DNA from: Chitinophaga oryziterrae
GTDB taxonomy: Bacteria; Bacteroidota; Bacteroidia; Chitinophagales; Chitinophagaceae
DNA: 64,000 nucleotides
NCBI RefSeq assembly: GCF_009758125.1
Contig: NZ_WRXO01000001.1
Span: 248,001-312,000 of the forward strand
Direction: 5' to 3'
The notes under the pieces were generated by a model. That model had not been told where the DNA came from. It worked only from the letters and a program-made list of their open reading frames with translations, and ran no database searches. How positions within the stretch are numbered: position 1 is the stretch's first letter; each line of letters opens with the position of its first letter. Shown in pieces: positions 8,042-17,436 of this stretch. The position numbers and the translations under genes were made by a program.

Positions 8042-9502
8042 TTAGTTCCTGTCACGTCCCTCACGGGGCTCTCTGGCCGGAGCTGGCTGAGAACGTGCAG
8101 GTTGTTCCTGTACACGTTGTGGCTGTTGCGCTGGCTGAGGACGAGGTTGGGCCTGTTGAACAGGACGGGGCTGCGCTTGCTGTTGCGGCTGTACACGCTG
8201 TGGCTGCATTTGCTGCGGCTGTTGTACCGGCCTGTCAGGCTGTGAAGGCATTACCCTTGGCTGTGTAATAGGCTGTGGCCTGTTGTTATTGTTATTCACC
8301 GGCTGTGTACGTCCGGGGAAGTTGTTATTGTTGTTCGATGGCTGCGTACGTCCGGGGAAATTGTTGTTATTATTGCCGGGCGCCGGAGTTGTTACCGGAC
8401 GACCAGGATTGTTATTCACCGGTTGTGTACGGCCGGGGACGTAGTTGTTGTTATTATCTGGCGTAACAGTACGACCAGGGTTATTATTATTGTTCACCGG
8501 TTGATTACGGCCAGGTACATTGTTATTATTAGGCACCGGGTTGGTAACAGGCTGGTTATTACCAGGGTTGTTTATTCTTCCGGGTAAATTGTTACTAGGT
8601 CGTCCCTCATTATTATTCCCAGGCGTAGGCCTGTTCGTACCGGGATTGGGCTGATTCACCCTGCCTGGCATATTAGGCCTGTCAGATCCGTTATTAGGAC
8701 GGTTGTCTCCGTTGGTAAAGTTATTGTTATTACCACGTGAAGGCTGACGAAGGGTCGTTTCCTGAGGACGATAGATCCTTACCTGGTTGCTACCCACACT
8801 GGCTCTGCCCGGACGGCTGTCATTGGTAACACGTAAAGGACGTACAGGTGCATTGGTAAAACGTTCCACATCCCTGGTAGCAGGACCGCGGTAATAAGTG
8901 CGGTTATTGATGATGGTCGTATTATTAATGATAGTTGTATTATGATAGATGTTCACACGGCTGCCACGGTCTACATAATAACGGTTTATGTACGGATTGG
9001 TGATGTACCGGCAAGGTACGAATGACCAGTAGGTAACCGGTATGTTATAGCTGATGCCGATGGTCATACCGGGGCCAAGAGGCGCCCATCCGTAGTAATC
9101 ATCATTGTTTCTCCAGCTCACCCATGCAGGGCCCCATTCGGTACCCGGTATCCATAACCAGCCATAGCTGTTATCAAATGTCCAGCGGCCGTAGTGGAAC
9201 GGAGCCCATCCCCAGTCATAGTCAGACATCCATGTCCAGCCATAGTCGGTATACACCCAGTGACCCGCCGTAGCGTAGGGCTGGAAGTCCTGGCCTACAT
9301 TAGGTTGCCATACTTCGCCGTAGCCATCGTAATTTATCCAGTTACCATAAGGACTCAGTGCGGAATAGAACCCGCCGTCGTTAGATACCTGCTGGTACTG
9401 CTGTTGCGGCGCCCTTGCTGTCACGCAGGAAGTGATTCCAGGCAATGCACTGAAAGACGCTGCTATGATGGTGAAAGTGATATAATTTTTTATGTTTTTC
9501 AT
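8042..9502 (-). CDS. DUF6600-type lipoprotein with Asn/Pro/Gln-rich tail
   Basis: A 486-residue exported protein. The N-terminus has a lipobox (ITSC, Cys at residue 26), so it is probably anchored to the outer membrane. Residues about 45-160 hold the tryptophan- and tyrosine-rich repeats of the DUF6600 family (LSPYGNWI, GHWVYTDYGWTWMSDYDWGWAPFHYGRW, and so on). From about residue 250 the sequence is low complexity: repeated NNNN-PGR-TQPV units, then a Q/P/R-rich end. Function is unknown; exposed, disordered tails of this type suggest a surface or envelope role. The frame is open upstream to 9634, but the ATG at 9502 gives the signal peptide. The reverse-strand frames across the repeats are only its shadows. 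Confidence 0.8.
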   Translation of the reverse strand: MKNIKNYITFTIIAASFSALPGITSCVTARAPQQQYQQVSNDGGFYSALSPYGNWINYDGYGEVWQPNVGQDFQPYATAGHWVYTDYGWTWMSDYDWGWAPFHYGRWTFDNSYGWLWIPGTEWGPAWVSWRNNDDYYGWAPLGPGMTIGISYNIPVTYWSFVPCRYITNPYINRYYVDRGSRVNIYHNTTIINNTTIINNRTYYRGPATRDVERFTNAPVRPLRVTNDSRPGRASVGSNQVRIYRPQETTLRQPSRGNNNNFTNGDNRPNNGSDRPNMPGRVNQPNPGTNRPTPGNNNEGRPSNNLPGRINNPGNNQPVTNPVPNNNNVPGRNQPVNNNNNPGRTVTPDNNNNYVPGRTQPVNNNPGRPVTTPAPGNNNNNFPGRTQPSNNNNNFPGRTQPVNNNNNRPQPITQPRVMPSQPDRPVQQPQQMQPQRVQPQQQAQPRPVQQAQPRPQPAQQPQRVQEQPARSQPAPAREPREGRDRN

Positions 9503-11503
<2,001 letters not shown>

Positions 11504-11507
11504 TTGT

Positions 11508-11759
11508 ATGTTATTAGAGGTATTAACACCTGAAAGAAAAATTTATTCCGGCGAAGTGTACGGCGTACAATTGCCTGGTATAGACGGCTCTTTCGAAGTG
11601 CTGGACAAGCATGCACCATTAATCGCAGCCTTGGGAAAAGGCAAGATGAAAGTGCTGAAAGATAAAACAAGCAATGAGTTCTATACGATAGAAGGCGGGT
11701 TTGTTGAAGTGTTGAGGAATAAAGCTACAGTGCTTGTAGAAGGTGCCGTTGCGCAATAG
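11508..11759 (+). CDS. atpC: F1F0 ATP synthase subunit epsilon (short form)
   Basis: An 83-residue epsilon subunit holding only the N-terminal beta-sandwich (MLLEVLTPERKIYSGEV ... GGFVEVLRNKATVLVEGA). The C-terminal two-helix domain that lets longer epsilon subunits inhibit ATP hydrolysis is missing, which is common in this phylum. The ATG at 11508 is preferred to the upstream in-frame ATG inside atpD. A strong terminator follows. Confidence 0.93.
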   Translation: MLLEVLTPERKIYSGEVYGVQLPGIDGSFEVLDKHAPLIAALGKGKMKVLKDKTSNEFYTIEGGFVEVLRNKATVLVEGAVAQ

Positions 11760-11790
11760 TTTTCAGCTTACATTTTTAGCATAAAATAAC

Positions 11791-11814
11791 AGGCCGGGTA
11801 TGATTACCCGGCCT
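11791..11814 (+). terminator. Terminator of the atpDC operon
   Basis: A perfect 10-bp GC-rich stem (AGGCCGGGTA) with a 4-nt loop, followed by a T-rich tail, 31 bp after the atpC stop. Confidence 0.85.
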
Positions 11815-11819
11815 TCGTT

Positions 11820-12397
11820 TTGTCCTAACTATTCCAATCTAATTATTAATGGCCAAAGCGCAGTAGGATTACCGGCTAAGGCGTCTTACAAATCAGACCC
11901 ACGCTGCACAGGATAATAAAATCCTGCAGCCGCAATTGGGCCCGTTCCTATGAAAATGAATGTCTTATGTACTGAATGATTTTTTGTCGTAAACCTTTCA
12001 ATCAAAGCACAGCTCTAACCCCCATAGAAAGGGCTTCAGCCATTTATATTTTAGTTGTTAAAAAGTCTTAGTCCAGGAAGGATTGCAAAATCTGAAATCA
12101 AATTTGCCCTTCATAGGTATATATATTCGGTTAAATAGTTTTCTCTCTAATTCCTCATATGTCTGATATACAGGGTTATAACAACAGACTGTCCGTATCC
12201 AATGATTCTTTTGCATAGGCAAGATATTCGATTTTTTTTAAATATCCTCTTGTGTCACGACTGTTTTGGACAAGAATGCGCAGGCGATGACGTTAGTCAT
12301 TGGACCTCAAAGTGTAGGCAGTAAATTATTTTTTTTCTTTTTTTTCCACAGCCTGTTAGTAAGGCCATGTTTGACGTACGGTGGAGTATATACGATA
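11820..12397. other. Intergenic region, no gene recognised
   Basis: About 580 bp between atpC and the convergent yqgE gene. The only frames are short, without a recognisable product. A T-rich tract runs from about 12329 to 12346. I see no tRNA fold, no strong hairpin and no clear remnant of a protein gene. Confidence 0.5.
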
Positions 12398-12952
12398 CTA
12401 ATTCAGGAGTGGGTCTATCGGGAAATTGGCCATGATGGCAAAGTTGCTCCCTAAATTCTTTAAAGCCTGCTTCCAGATGTTTTGTTCTTCTTCTTCAAAA
12501 ATGATGGATATATCGCCTGTAGAAGTGATCCAGGATTTATCATTCATCTCATTTTCAAGCTGTCCGCTGCTCCATCCGCTATAACCAATGAAGAATTTGA
12601 TCTTTGTAAGGTCCAGTTTACCGTTGTTGATTAATGATACAACAGTATCAAATTCTCCTCCCCAGTAAACACCTTTAATGATTTCAAAACCACCTTTGAT
12701 CAATTCCGGTTGCTGATGAATAAAATGAATGGTATCTATTTGCACAGGTCCGCCATAAAACACAGGAATTGTGTTTATCAGTATTTCCGGTACCAGGTCA
12801 TTGAGCTGCTGATCGAATAATTTATTGAGAACAAAGCCAAAGCTACCTTTTGTGTCCTGATGTTCACAAAGCAATACAACCGTGCGTGCAAAATTCGGAT
12901 CTTTCAGAAATGGGTCTGCTATCAGTAATGTACCAGGCGATAATGAAACCAT
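12398..12952 (-). CDS. YqgE/AlgH family protein
   Basis: A 184-residue member of the YqgE/AlgH family. It begins with the typical GTLLIADPFLKDPNFARTVVLLCEH and contains GSFGFVLNK, YGGPV and the GYSGWSSGQLENE block. The biochemical function is not established; AlgH was first described as a regulator of alginate genes in Pseudomonas. I chose ATG 12952 over the TTG two codons upstream. A TAAATTTG box lies about 24 nt upstream of the start. Confidence 0.9.
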   Translation of the reverse strand: MVSLSPGTLLIADPFLKDPNFARTVVLLCEHQDTKGSFGFVLNKLFDQQLNDLVPEILINTIPVFYGGPVQIDTIHFIHQQPELIKGGFEIIKGVYWGGEFDTVVSLINNGKLDLTKIKFFIGYSGWSSGQLENEMNDKSWITSTGDISIIFEEEEQNIWKQALKNLGSNFAIMANFPIDPLLN

Positions 12953-12976
12953 ACACAATCAATTTTATCACTGAGT

Positions 12977-12984
12977 CAAATTTA
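12977..12984 (-). promoter_or_regulatory. -7 box (TAAATTTG) of yqgE
   Basis: An exact TAnnTTTG match on the minus strand about 24 nt before the yqgE start. No TTG is found at the best -33 distance. Confidence 0.4.
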
Positions 12985-13060
12985 ACTAATTGAGCGCAAG
13001 TAGAATAGTATTTGTTGCTATAGAAACCTTAAAATTTGGCGGAGTATATCAAAAATAATA

Positions 13061-13082
13061 AAGGAGGCTAGAAAGCCTCCTT
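13061..13082 (-). terminator. Terminator of the small RNA candidate
   Basis: The 8-bp stem AAGGAGGC/GCCTCCTT has a 6-nt loop and is followed on the minus strand by TATTATTTTTG. The only gene it could terminate on that strand is the candidate RNA. Confidence 0.6.
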
Positions 13083-13205
13083 ACCATTTTATCAACCAAA
13101 ATCTAAATCGCTTATGGAGTCGAATCCATTTCGATGTATGTAGAAATTTAAAATTTTACTTGTTAATTATCAATCTGTACATCAAATTTGATACCAGTTT
13201 GATAA
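13061..13205 (-). ncRNA. Candidate small RNA with own promoter and terminator
   Basis: A transcript of about 145-155 nt is predicted. Its promoter (TTG, 18 nt, TACATTTG at 13208-13215) would start it near 13205. The first bases (TTATCAA, 13199-13205) pair with TTGATAA (on plus TTATCAA, 13089-13095), which closes the molecule. Inside are ATCAAATTTGAT and an ATGGA/TCCAT hairpin. It ends at a GC-rich hairpin (13061-13082) followed by a T-rich run. No reading frame of useful length lies within. It does not match a small RNA family I know; 6S-like architecture is possible but unproven. Confidence 0.4.
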
Positions 13206-13207
13206 GG

Positions 13208-13236
13208 CAAATGTACATAAAGAAGATCAATTTCAA
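13208..13236 (-). promoter_or_regulatory. Promoter of the small RNA candidate
   Basis: On the minus strand, TTG (13234-13236), an 18-nt spacer and TACATTTG (13208-13215) match the Bacteroidota consensus. The expected transcription start falls at the first base of the closing stem. Confidence 0.5.
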
Positions 13237-13418
13237 GTGTAATTACCCAGTTAAAATTACGTTAAAGTGATGCTTTATTGTTAAACTCAATACAGTAAAA
13301 GGTTCCAGCGTATTAATTTTGTATTAACGTTGCTATAGCAAATATTTATTTTTAACAATTTTTACGATGGCAGCCTCAATGATTGTAAGTATCTTGTGCG
13401 TTTTACACTTGATGTAGC

Positions 13419-14780
13419 ATGGTACCACTGAAGAAAGTATTTCCCGTAATTGTGGTGTTAATTACACTATCCCTGCTTGGGGTCATTTATATCCAGGCAA
13501 ACTGGATGTATAATGCCTTACTCGTCCGCCGGGAACAGATCGAAGAAAAAACCAATAGCAGCTTTAATAACGTTAGGGAACAGATGATAGCCCGTCAGGG
13601 TCCCCCTATGCGGTTTAAAGTGAATGGCACTACGATTCGCCCTACGGAAAAAGGACTGGCCATTGATAAATATGAACTGGCTAACGGGTTCTTTAACGTG
13701 AACATCAGTGACCGTTTTACTACAGATGAAGTACAGAAGCTGATATACAACAGCTTACGTAAGGAACACCTGGACACCACCTTCGAATTTGCCATCATAG
13801 GCAAAGGAGATTTTGATAATAACGGGGTGAAAATGCAATCGGAAGGCCTGCGTAAAATGGTTACCAAAGCCAATTACGACAGTGCCGGTTATAACATCCA
13901 TTATATTCCCCTGTTATCTACTTTCGAAAACCTGACCGGAGAGACGGAAACCCTGTATATCATTCAGCCTAAAAACAACCTCTTGCTGTTGTTATCTCTG
14001 GGTAAAATGATGGGTATCGGGTTGTTGTTTACTGTTGTTATCATCACAGCGTTTATCCTTACTATCCGCACCATGTTAAATCAGAAGAAGATCTCCGAGA
14101 TCAAATCTGACTTTATCAATAACATGACGCATGAACTGAAAACACCACTGGCTACTATTTCATTGGCTATTGATGCGATCGGTAATGAAAAGGTGATGAA
14201 CAACAAAGAGAAAATCCAGTACTTCTCCGGTATCATCAAAGAAGAAAATAAACGTATGAACAAGCAGGTGGAAAGCATCCTGCAATCTGCGCTGCTGGAG
14301 AAGAATGAGATCTCATTAAATCTCCAGGTAACAGATGCGCATGAAGTGATCCAGCATACGATAGATAATATTCAGTTACAGTTAACAGCGAAGAATGGTC
14401 GTGCCGAAGTGCGGTTGGATGCTATCAATCCTATCATCCAGGCAGATGATGTGCATTTCTCCAATGTGATCTTTAACCTGCTGGATAATGCGATCAAATA
14501 TTCTAAAGACAACCTTGAAGTAGTGATCTCTACCTACAATACAAAAAAGAGCCTGGTCATTACAATTACCGATAACGGCATCGGGATGAGCCGCGATACG
14601 ATTTCCCGTATCTTTGAAAAGTTTTACCGCGCACATACGGGCAATGTACATAACGTGAAAGGATTTGGTTTAGGACTGAGTTATGTAAAAGCGATCGTTG
14701 ATGCACACAAGGGTAAGATAAAAGTAGAGAGCACACCGGGGAAGGGTAGTAAATTTACAATGGAGTTTCCACAGGAATAA
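13419..14780 (+). CDS. Membrane sensor histidine kinase
   Basis: A 453-residue kinase with two membrane helices (about 7-29 and 188-217) that enclose a periplasmic sensor domain of about 160 residues. HisKA has the phospho-acceptor His238 in NNMTHELKTPL, followed by a HATPase with N-box (NLLDNAIKYS), G1 (TDNGIGM), F-box (IFEKFYRAHTG) and G2 (GFGLGLSYVKAI). The plan resembles RprX-type kinases of Bacteroidota. No response regulator is adjacent. Its stop lies 14 nt before the ThiF-like gene, so kinase, ThiF-like protein and hydrolase are probably one transcript. The sensed signal is unknown. Confidence 0.9.
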   Translation: MVPLKKVFPVIVVLITLSLLGVIYIQANWMYNALLVRREQIEEKTNSSFNNVREQMIARQGPPMRFKVNGTTIRPTEKGLAIDKYELANGFFNVNISDRFTTDEVQKLIYNSLRKEHLDTTFEFAIIGKGDFDNNGVKMQSEGLRKMVTKANYDSAGYNIHYIPLLSTFENLTGETETLYIIQPKNNLLLLLSLGKMMGIGLLFTVVIITAFILTIRTMLNQKKISEIKSDFINNMTHELKTPLATISLAIDAIGNEKVMNNKEKIQYFSGIIKEENKRMNKQVESILQSALLEKNEISLNLQVTDAHEVIQHTIDNIQLQLTAKNGRAEVRLDAINPIIQADDVHFSNVIFNLLDNAIKYSKDNLEVVISTYNTKKSLVITITDNGIGMSRDTISRIFEKFYRAHTGNVHNVKGFGLGLSYVKAIVDAHKGKIKVESTPGKGSKFTMEFPQE

Positions 14781-14794
14781 AAAAAGATCAACTT

Positions 14795-15607
14795 ATGGCG
14801 TTAAGTGAAAAGGAACTACAGCATTTTAAACACGCGATAGCTGTTCCGGGCATGGGTGTTGCCATGCAGGAAAAACTGAAGGATACAAGGATACTGGTAG
14901 TCGGTGCGGGCGGATTGGGATGCCCTGTCATTCAGTACCTGAGCAGTAGTGGTGTAGGCGTACTCGGTATTGCTGATTATGGCGTGATCAATGATGAGGA
15001 TATGCATCGTCAGCCTATCTTCCAGGTGCAGGACCTGCGTAAACACAAAGCTAAAATGGCGGCCAGCCGTTTATGGGCAAGTAATCCTTTTACAAAACAT
15101 TATCCCCTGTTGTTACAGGTGAAACCGCAGAATATATTGCAGTTACTGGAAGGGATGGATTTTGTGATAGACTGTTCACAAAATATAGCCACCCATCTGG
15201 TGATTAATGATGCATGTATGGCACAGGGCAAACCTTTTATGATAGGGGAAGTGCATAACTGGGTATCCTGGTGGGCAGGGTACAATATCGCTCCTGCCAG
15301 CGGGGATGCAGCGGCTTCTTACCGTTGCTCTTTAGAACTTACTGATGAGTACCGCAACTTTGATGCGGGCATCATTGGTGTTACTCACGGCGCTACGGGT
15401 ATGATGATGGTGAATGAGATCCTGAAATATATTGCAGGTGTACCGGATGGTCTTGCCAACAAGCTGTACAGCATGAATTATCTGCATAATGCTTATCTGT
15501 CGCATACCATTTATTCCAATGCCGCTGTAATTGCGGATACACTGGAAAAAGGATTGCTGACTGCAGAAGAATACGGGCTTGATATCGTTCCTGACATCGA
15601 AGACTAA
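14795..15607 (+). CDS. Divergent ThiF/MoeB/HesA-type E1-like protein
   Basis: A 270-residue Rossmann-fold protein of the ThiF/MoeB superfamily, which adenylates the C-terminus of ubiquitin-like sulfur carriers. The nucleotide motif VGAGGLGCP (36-44), the Asp after the second strand (D61) and the HRQ segment (71-73) are kept. Two features differ from working enzymes: the DxxDN motif reads DCSQN (126-130), with Gln for the second Asp, and the paired CxxC zinc sites are missing, leaving SYRC (175-178) only. No ThiS/MoaD-like partner is encoded nearby. Adenylation activity is therefore uncertain; a binding or altered role is possible. Confidence 0.75.
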   Translation: MALSEKELQHFKHAIAVPGMGVAMQEKLKDTRILVVGAGGLGCPVIQYLSSSGVGVLGIADYGVINDEDMHRQPIFQVQDLRKHKAKMAASRLWASNPFTKHYPLLLQVKPQNILQLLEGMDFVIDCSQNIATHLVINDACMAQGKPFMIGEVHNWVSWWAGYNIAPASGDAAASYRCSLELTDEYRNFDAGIIGVTHGATGMMMVNEILKYIAGVPDGLANKLYSMNYLHNAYLSHTIYSNAAVIADTLEKGLLTAEEYGLDIVPDIED

Positions 15608-15622
15608 CTTAAAACAAACTGA

Positions 15623-16423
15623 ATGTACCGTAAAAAAATACGCCCTGTACTTTTCTGGATACTGGTGATTTACCTGGTGCCTGCTGCTGCTTTATACATG
15701 CTGCAGAAGAAACTGATCTTTCATCCGGATGTACTGGCGGCAGATTACAAATTCCAGTTTGATATTCCATTTGACGAGATAAAAATTCCGGTGAAAAAGG
15801 ATGAGATACTGAGCGCTGTATTATTTAAAGCAACCGCTCCTAAAGGCATCGTTATTTATTTCCATGGCAATGCCAGGAACATCTCTAAATATGCCTCAAA
15901 AACGCCTGATTTTATCAATCATGGGTATGATGTGCTGATGATGGATTACCCTTCCTTCGGAAAGAGTACCGGTCCATTAGTGGAATCTGAGATTTATGCC
16001 AATGCGTTGCATATGTATGAGATGGCGCGTCAGCGTTTCCCTCCTGACAGCATTATCATTTATGGTCGTTCCCTAGGTTCTGGTGTAGCCGCACAACTGG
16101 CCAGCATAAGGGATTGCAGGAGATTGATCCTGGAAGCTCCCTATTACAGCATGACGGATATGGCGAACCGGTTTGCCCCGATTTATCCTTATGGTCTGAT
16201 GCTGGAATATAAGTTCCCTACCAATGAATATCTGAAGAAAGTAACGGCTCCCGTAACGATTATTCATGGCACAGATGATCATACCGTGCCCATGTCTTCC
16301 GGTAAAAAGCTGGAAGCGTTATTTAAGCCCGGAGATAAGTTCATCGCTATTGACGGCGCTGATCATACTAATCTGAATAAATACACCCGTTATCACCAGG
16401 CATTAGACAATGCACTGGAATAA
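15623..16423 (+). CDS. Alpha/beta hydrolase, membrane-anchored
   Basis: A 266-residue serine hydrolase of the BEM46/YfhR type. One N-terminal membrane helix (about 8-26) anchors it. The oxyanion motif is FHGNA (80-84), the nucleophile elbow GRSLGSG with Ser150, and the likely Asp and His are D219 (HGTDD) and H248 (GADHTN). The substrate is not known. It lies 15 nt after the ThiF-like gene, and its last 21 bp overlap the 3' end of the convergent LD-carboxypeptidase gene. Confidence 0.88.
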   Translation: MYRKKIRPVLFWILVIYLVPAAALYMLQKKLIFHPDVLAADYKFQFDIPFDEIKIPVKKDEILSAVLFKATAPKGIVIYFHGNARNISKYASKTPDFINHGYDVLMMDYPSFGKSTGPLVESEIYANALHMYEMARQRFPPDSIIIYGRSLGSGVAAQLASIRDCRRLILEAPYYSMTDMANRFAPIYPYGLMLEYKFPTNEYLKKVTAPVTIIHGTDDHTVPMSSGKKLEALFKPGDKFIAIDGADHTNLNKYTRYHQALDNALE

Positions 16424-17314
16424 CTTCGACTGTTTTTCAGTGATTGTCAGCTCATGTTCCATGCCTAACTTCAGTGCATAATTTTCTGGCGTATGTCCGG
16501 AAGGGAAACCAAAGCAAACAGGATACCTGTACTCTTTCACGATATCGCGGATAATCTCGTATTCTGTCTGCCCGAAAGGGATATGAGTTTCTTTGCTTTC
16601 TGTAAAGGCGCCTACGACTAATCCGGCCAGTTTATCCAGCCAGCCGGCCCTTTTCAGGTTATACATCATACGGTCTACGTTATACCGGTATTCCCCGATA
16701 TCTTCCAGTAACAATATTTTGCCCCTGGTGCTGGGCTGTGAATTGGTCCCTGACAGGTTGGCCAGTAAGGATAAATTACCACCAATCAGTATGCCACTGG
16801 CTTTACCGCTGCGGTTTAATTCGTGGGGAGCGCAGTTGTACTTCGCCGCTTTACCTTTCAGCGCCTGTTTCAGACTAGCCACATATTCGTTGTCGACGGT
16901 TTCGGGGGTAATTCCGCTGCACATCATGGAATGTATGGTAGGAATGCCGTATAATGACTGTACATGGTTGTGTAAGGTGGTCACATCACTGTATCCGCAG
17001 AGCCATTTGGGATGTTTCTTAAATTTGGTAAAATCCAGCTGATCAAGGATACAGACCATTCCATAACCTCCCCGGCCAAACACAATGGCTTTCATTTCGG
17101 TATCATCCAGCATATCCTGCAGTTCTTCCAGCCGCAGTTCATCCGGGGCAGAGAAATTATAGAAACTGGTGCCTACCGTAATGCCCAGGTGTACACGGAA
17201 TCCCCAGGAGTTGAATACGCCTGCGGCATATTCTGCCGCCTGCAGCTCCATTTTACTGCTGCTGCAGGTGATCCCTATCAGGTCTCCTTTTTTGAGATAT
17301 GGTGGAATTTTCAT
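16403..17314 (-). CDS. LD-carboxypeptidase (peptidase family S66)
   Basis: A 303-residue muramoyltetrapeptide LD-carboxypeptidase of the LdcA type, which removes the terminal D-Ala from peptidoglycan tetrapeptides during cell-wall recycling in the cytoplasm. Visible motifs are GRGGYG (80-85), the nucleophile Ser109 in GYSDVT, the Glu in LLLEDIGE and the His in PSGHTPEN. No signal peptide is seen, in keeping with a cytoplasmic enzyme. Length fits the family. Its 3' end overlaps the hydrolase gene on the other strand by 21 bp. Confidence 0.93.
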   Translation of the reverse strand: MKIPPYLKKGDLIGITCSSSKMELQAAEYAAGVFNSWGFRVHLGITVGTSFYNFSAPDELRLEELQDMLDDTEMKAIVFGRGGYGMVCILDQLDFTKFKKHPKWLCGYSDVTTLHNHVQSLYGIPTIHSMMCSGITPETVDNEYVASLKQALKGKAAKYNCAPHELNRSGKASGILIGGNLSLLANLSGTNSQPSTRGKILLLEDIGEYRYNVDRMMYNLKRAGWLDKLAGLVVGAFTESKETHIPFGQTEYEIIRDIVKEYRYPVCFGFPSGHTPENYALKLGMEHELTITEKQSKLFQCIV

Positions 17315-17331
17315 TCTTCTATGCTTTAAGT

Positions 17332-17339
17332 TACCTTTG
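17332..17339 (+). promoter_or_regulatory. -7 box (TACCTTTG) of metG
   Basis: An exact TAnnTTTG match 97 nt before the metG ATG. No TTG lies at the right -33 distance. The leader shows no T-box-like structure. Confidence 0.4.
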
Positions 17340-17436
17340 TCGATTAATACCCGACGGGGCTAAGTTGATAAATACTTTCGGCTCTTCCAAAAGCACAAAA
17401 CAGAATTTCGATTATTTAAGTATTCTTTAAGCGAAC

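Larger units (their letters stand above)
12953..13418. other. Intergenic region containing a candidate small RNA
   Basis: About 465 bp between the divergent yqgE gene and a histidine kinase gene. It holds the yqgE promoter box, a minus-strand small RNA candidate with its own promoter and terminator (13061-13205), and a plus-strand TAATTTTG at 13314-13321 that could be the kinase promoter although a -33 TTG is not seen. Confidence 0.5.

Noticed and set aside
8023..8466. Plus-strand frames rich in Val, Ala and Leu over the DUF6600 gene
   Set aside because: They are produced by the Gln/Pro/Asn repeats on the opposite strand.
12266..12454. 62-codon frame between atpC and yqgE
   Set aside because: It runs through a T-rich tract (coding a Phe run) and overlaps the end of yqgE; no motif or promoter supports it.
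13107..13140. tRNA-like GTCGAATCC segment
   Set aside because: It resembles a T-loop, but no acceptor stem, D-arm or anticodon arm could be built around it.
17340..17436. T-box or riboswitch in the metG leader
   Set aside because: The leader has no specifier-like or antiterminator hairpin and T-boxes are not expected in this phylum.
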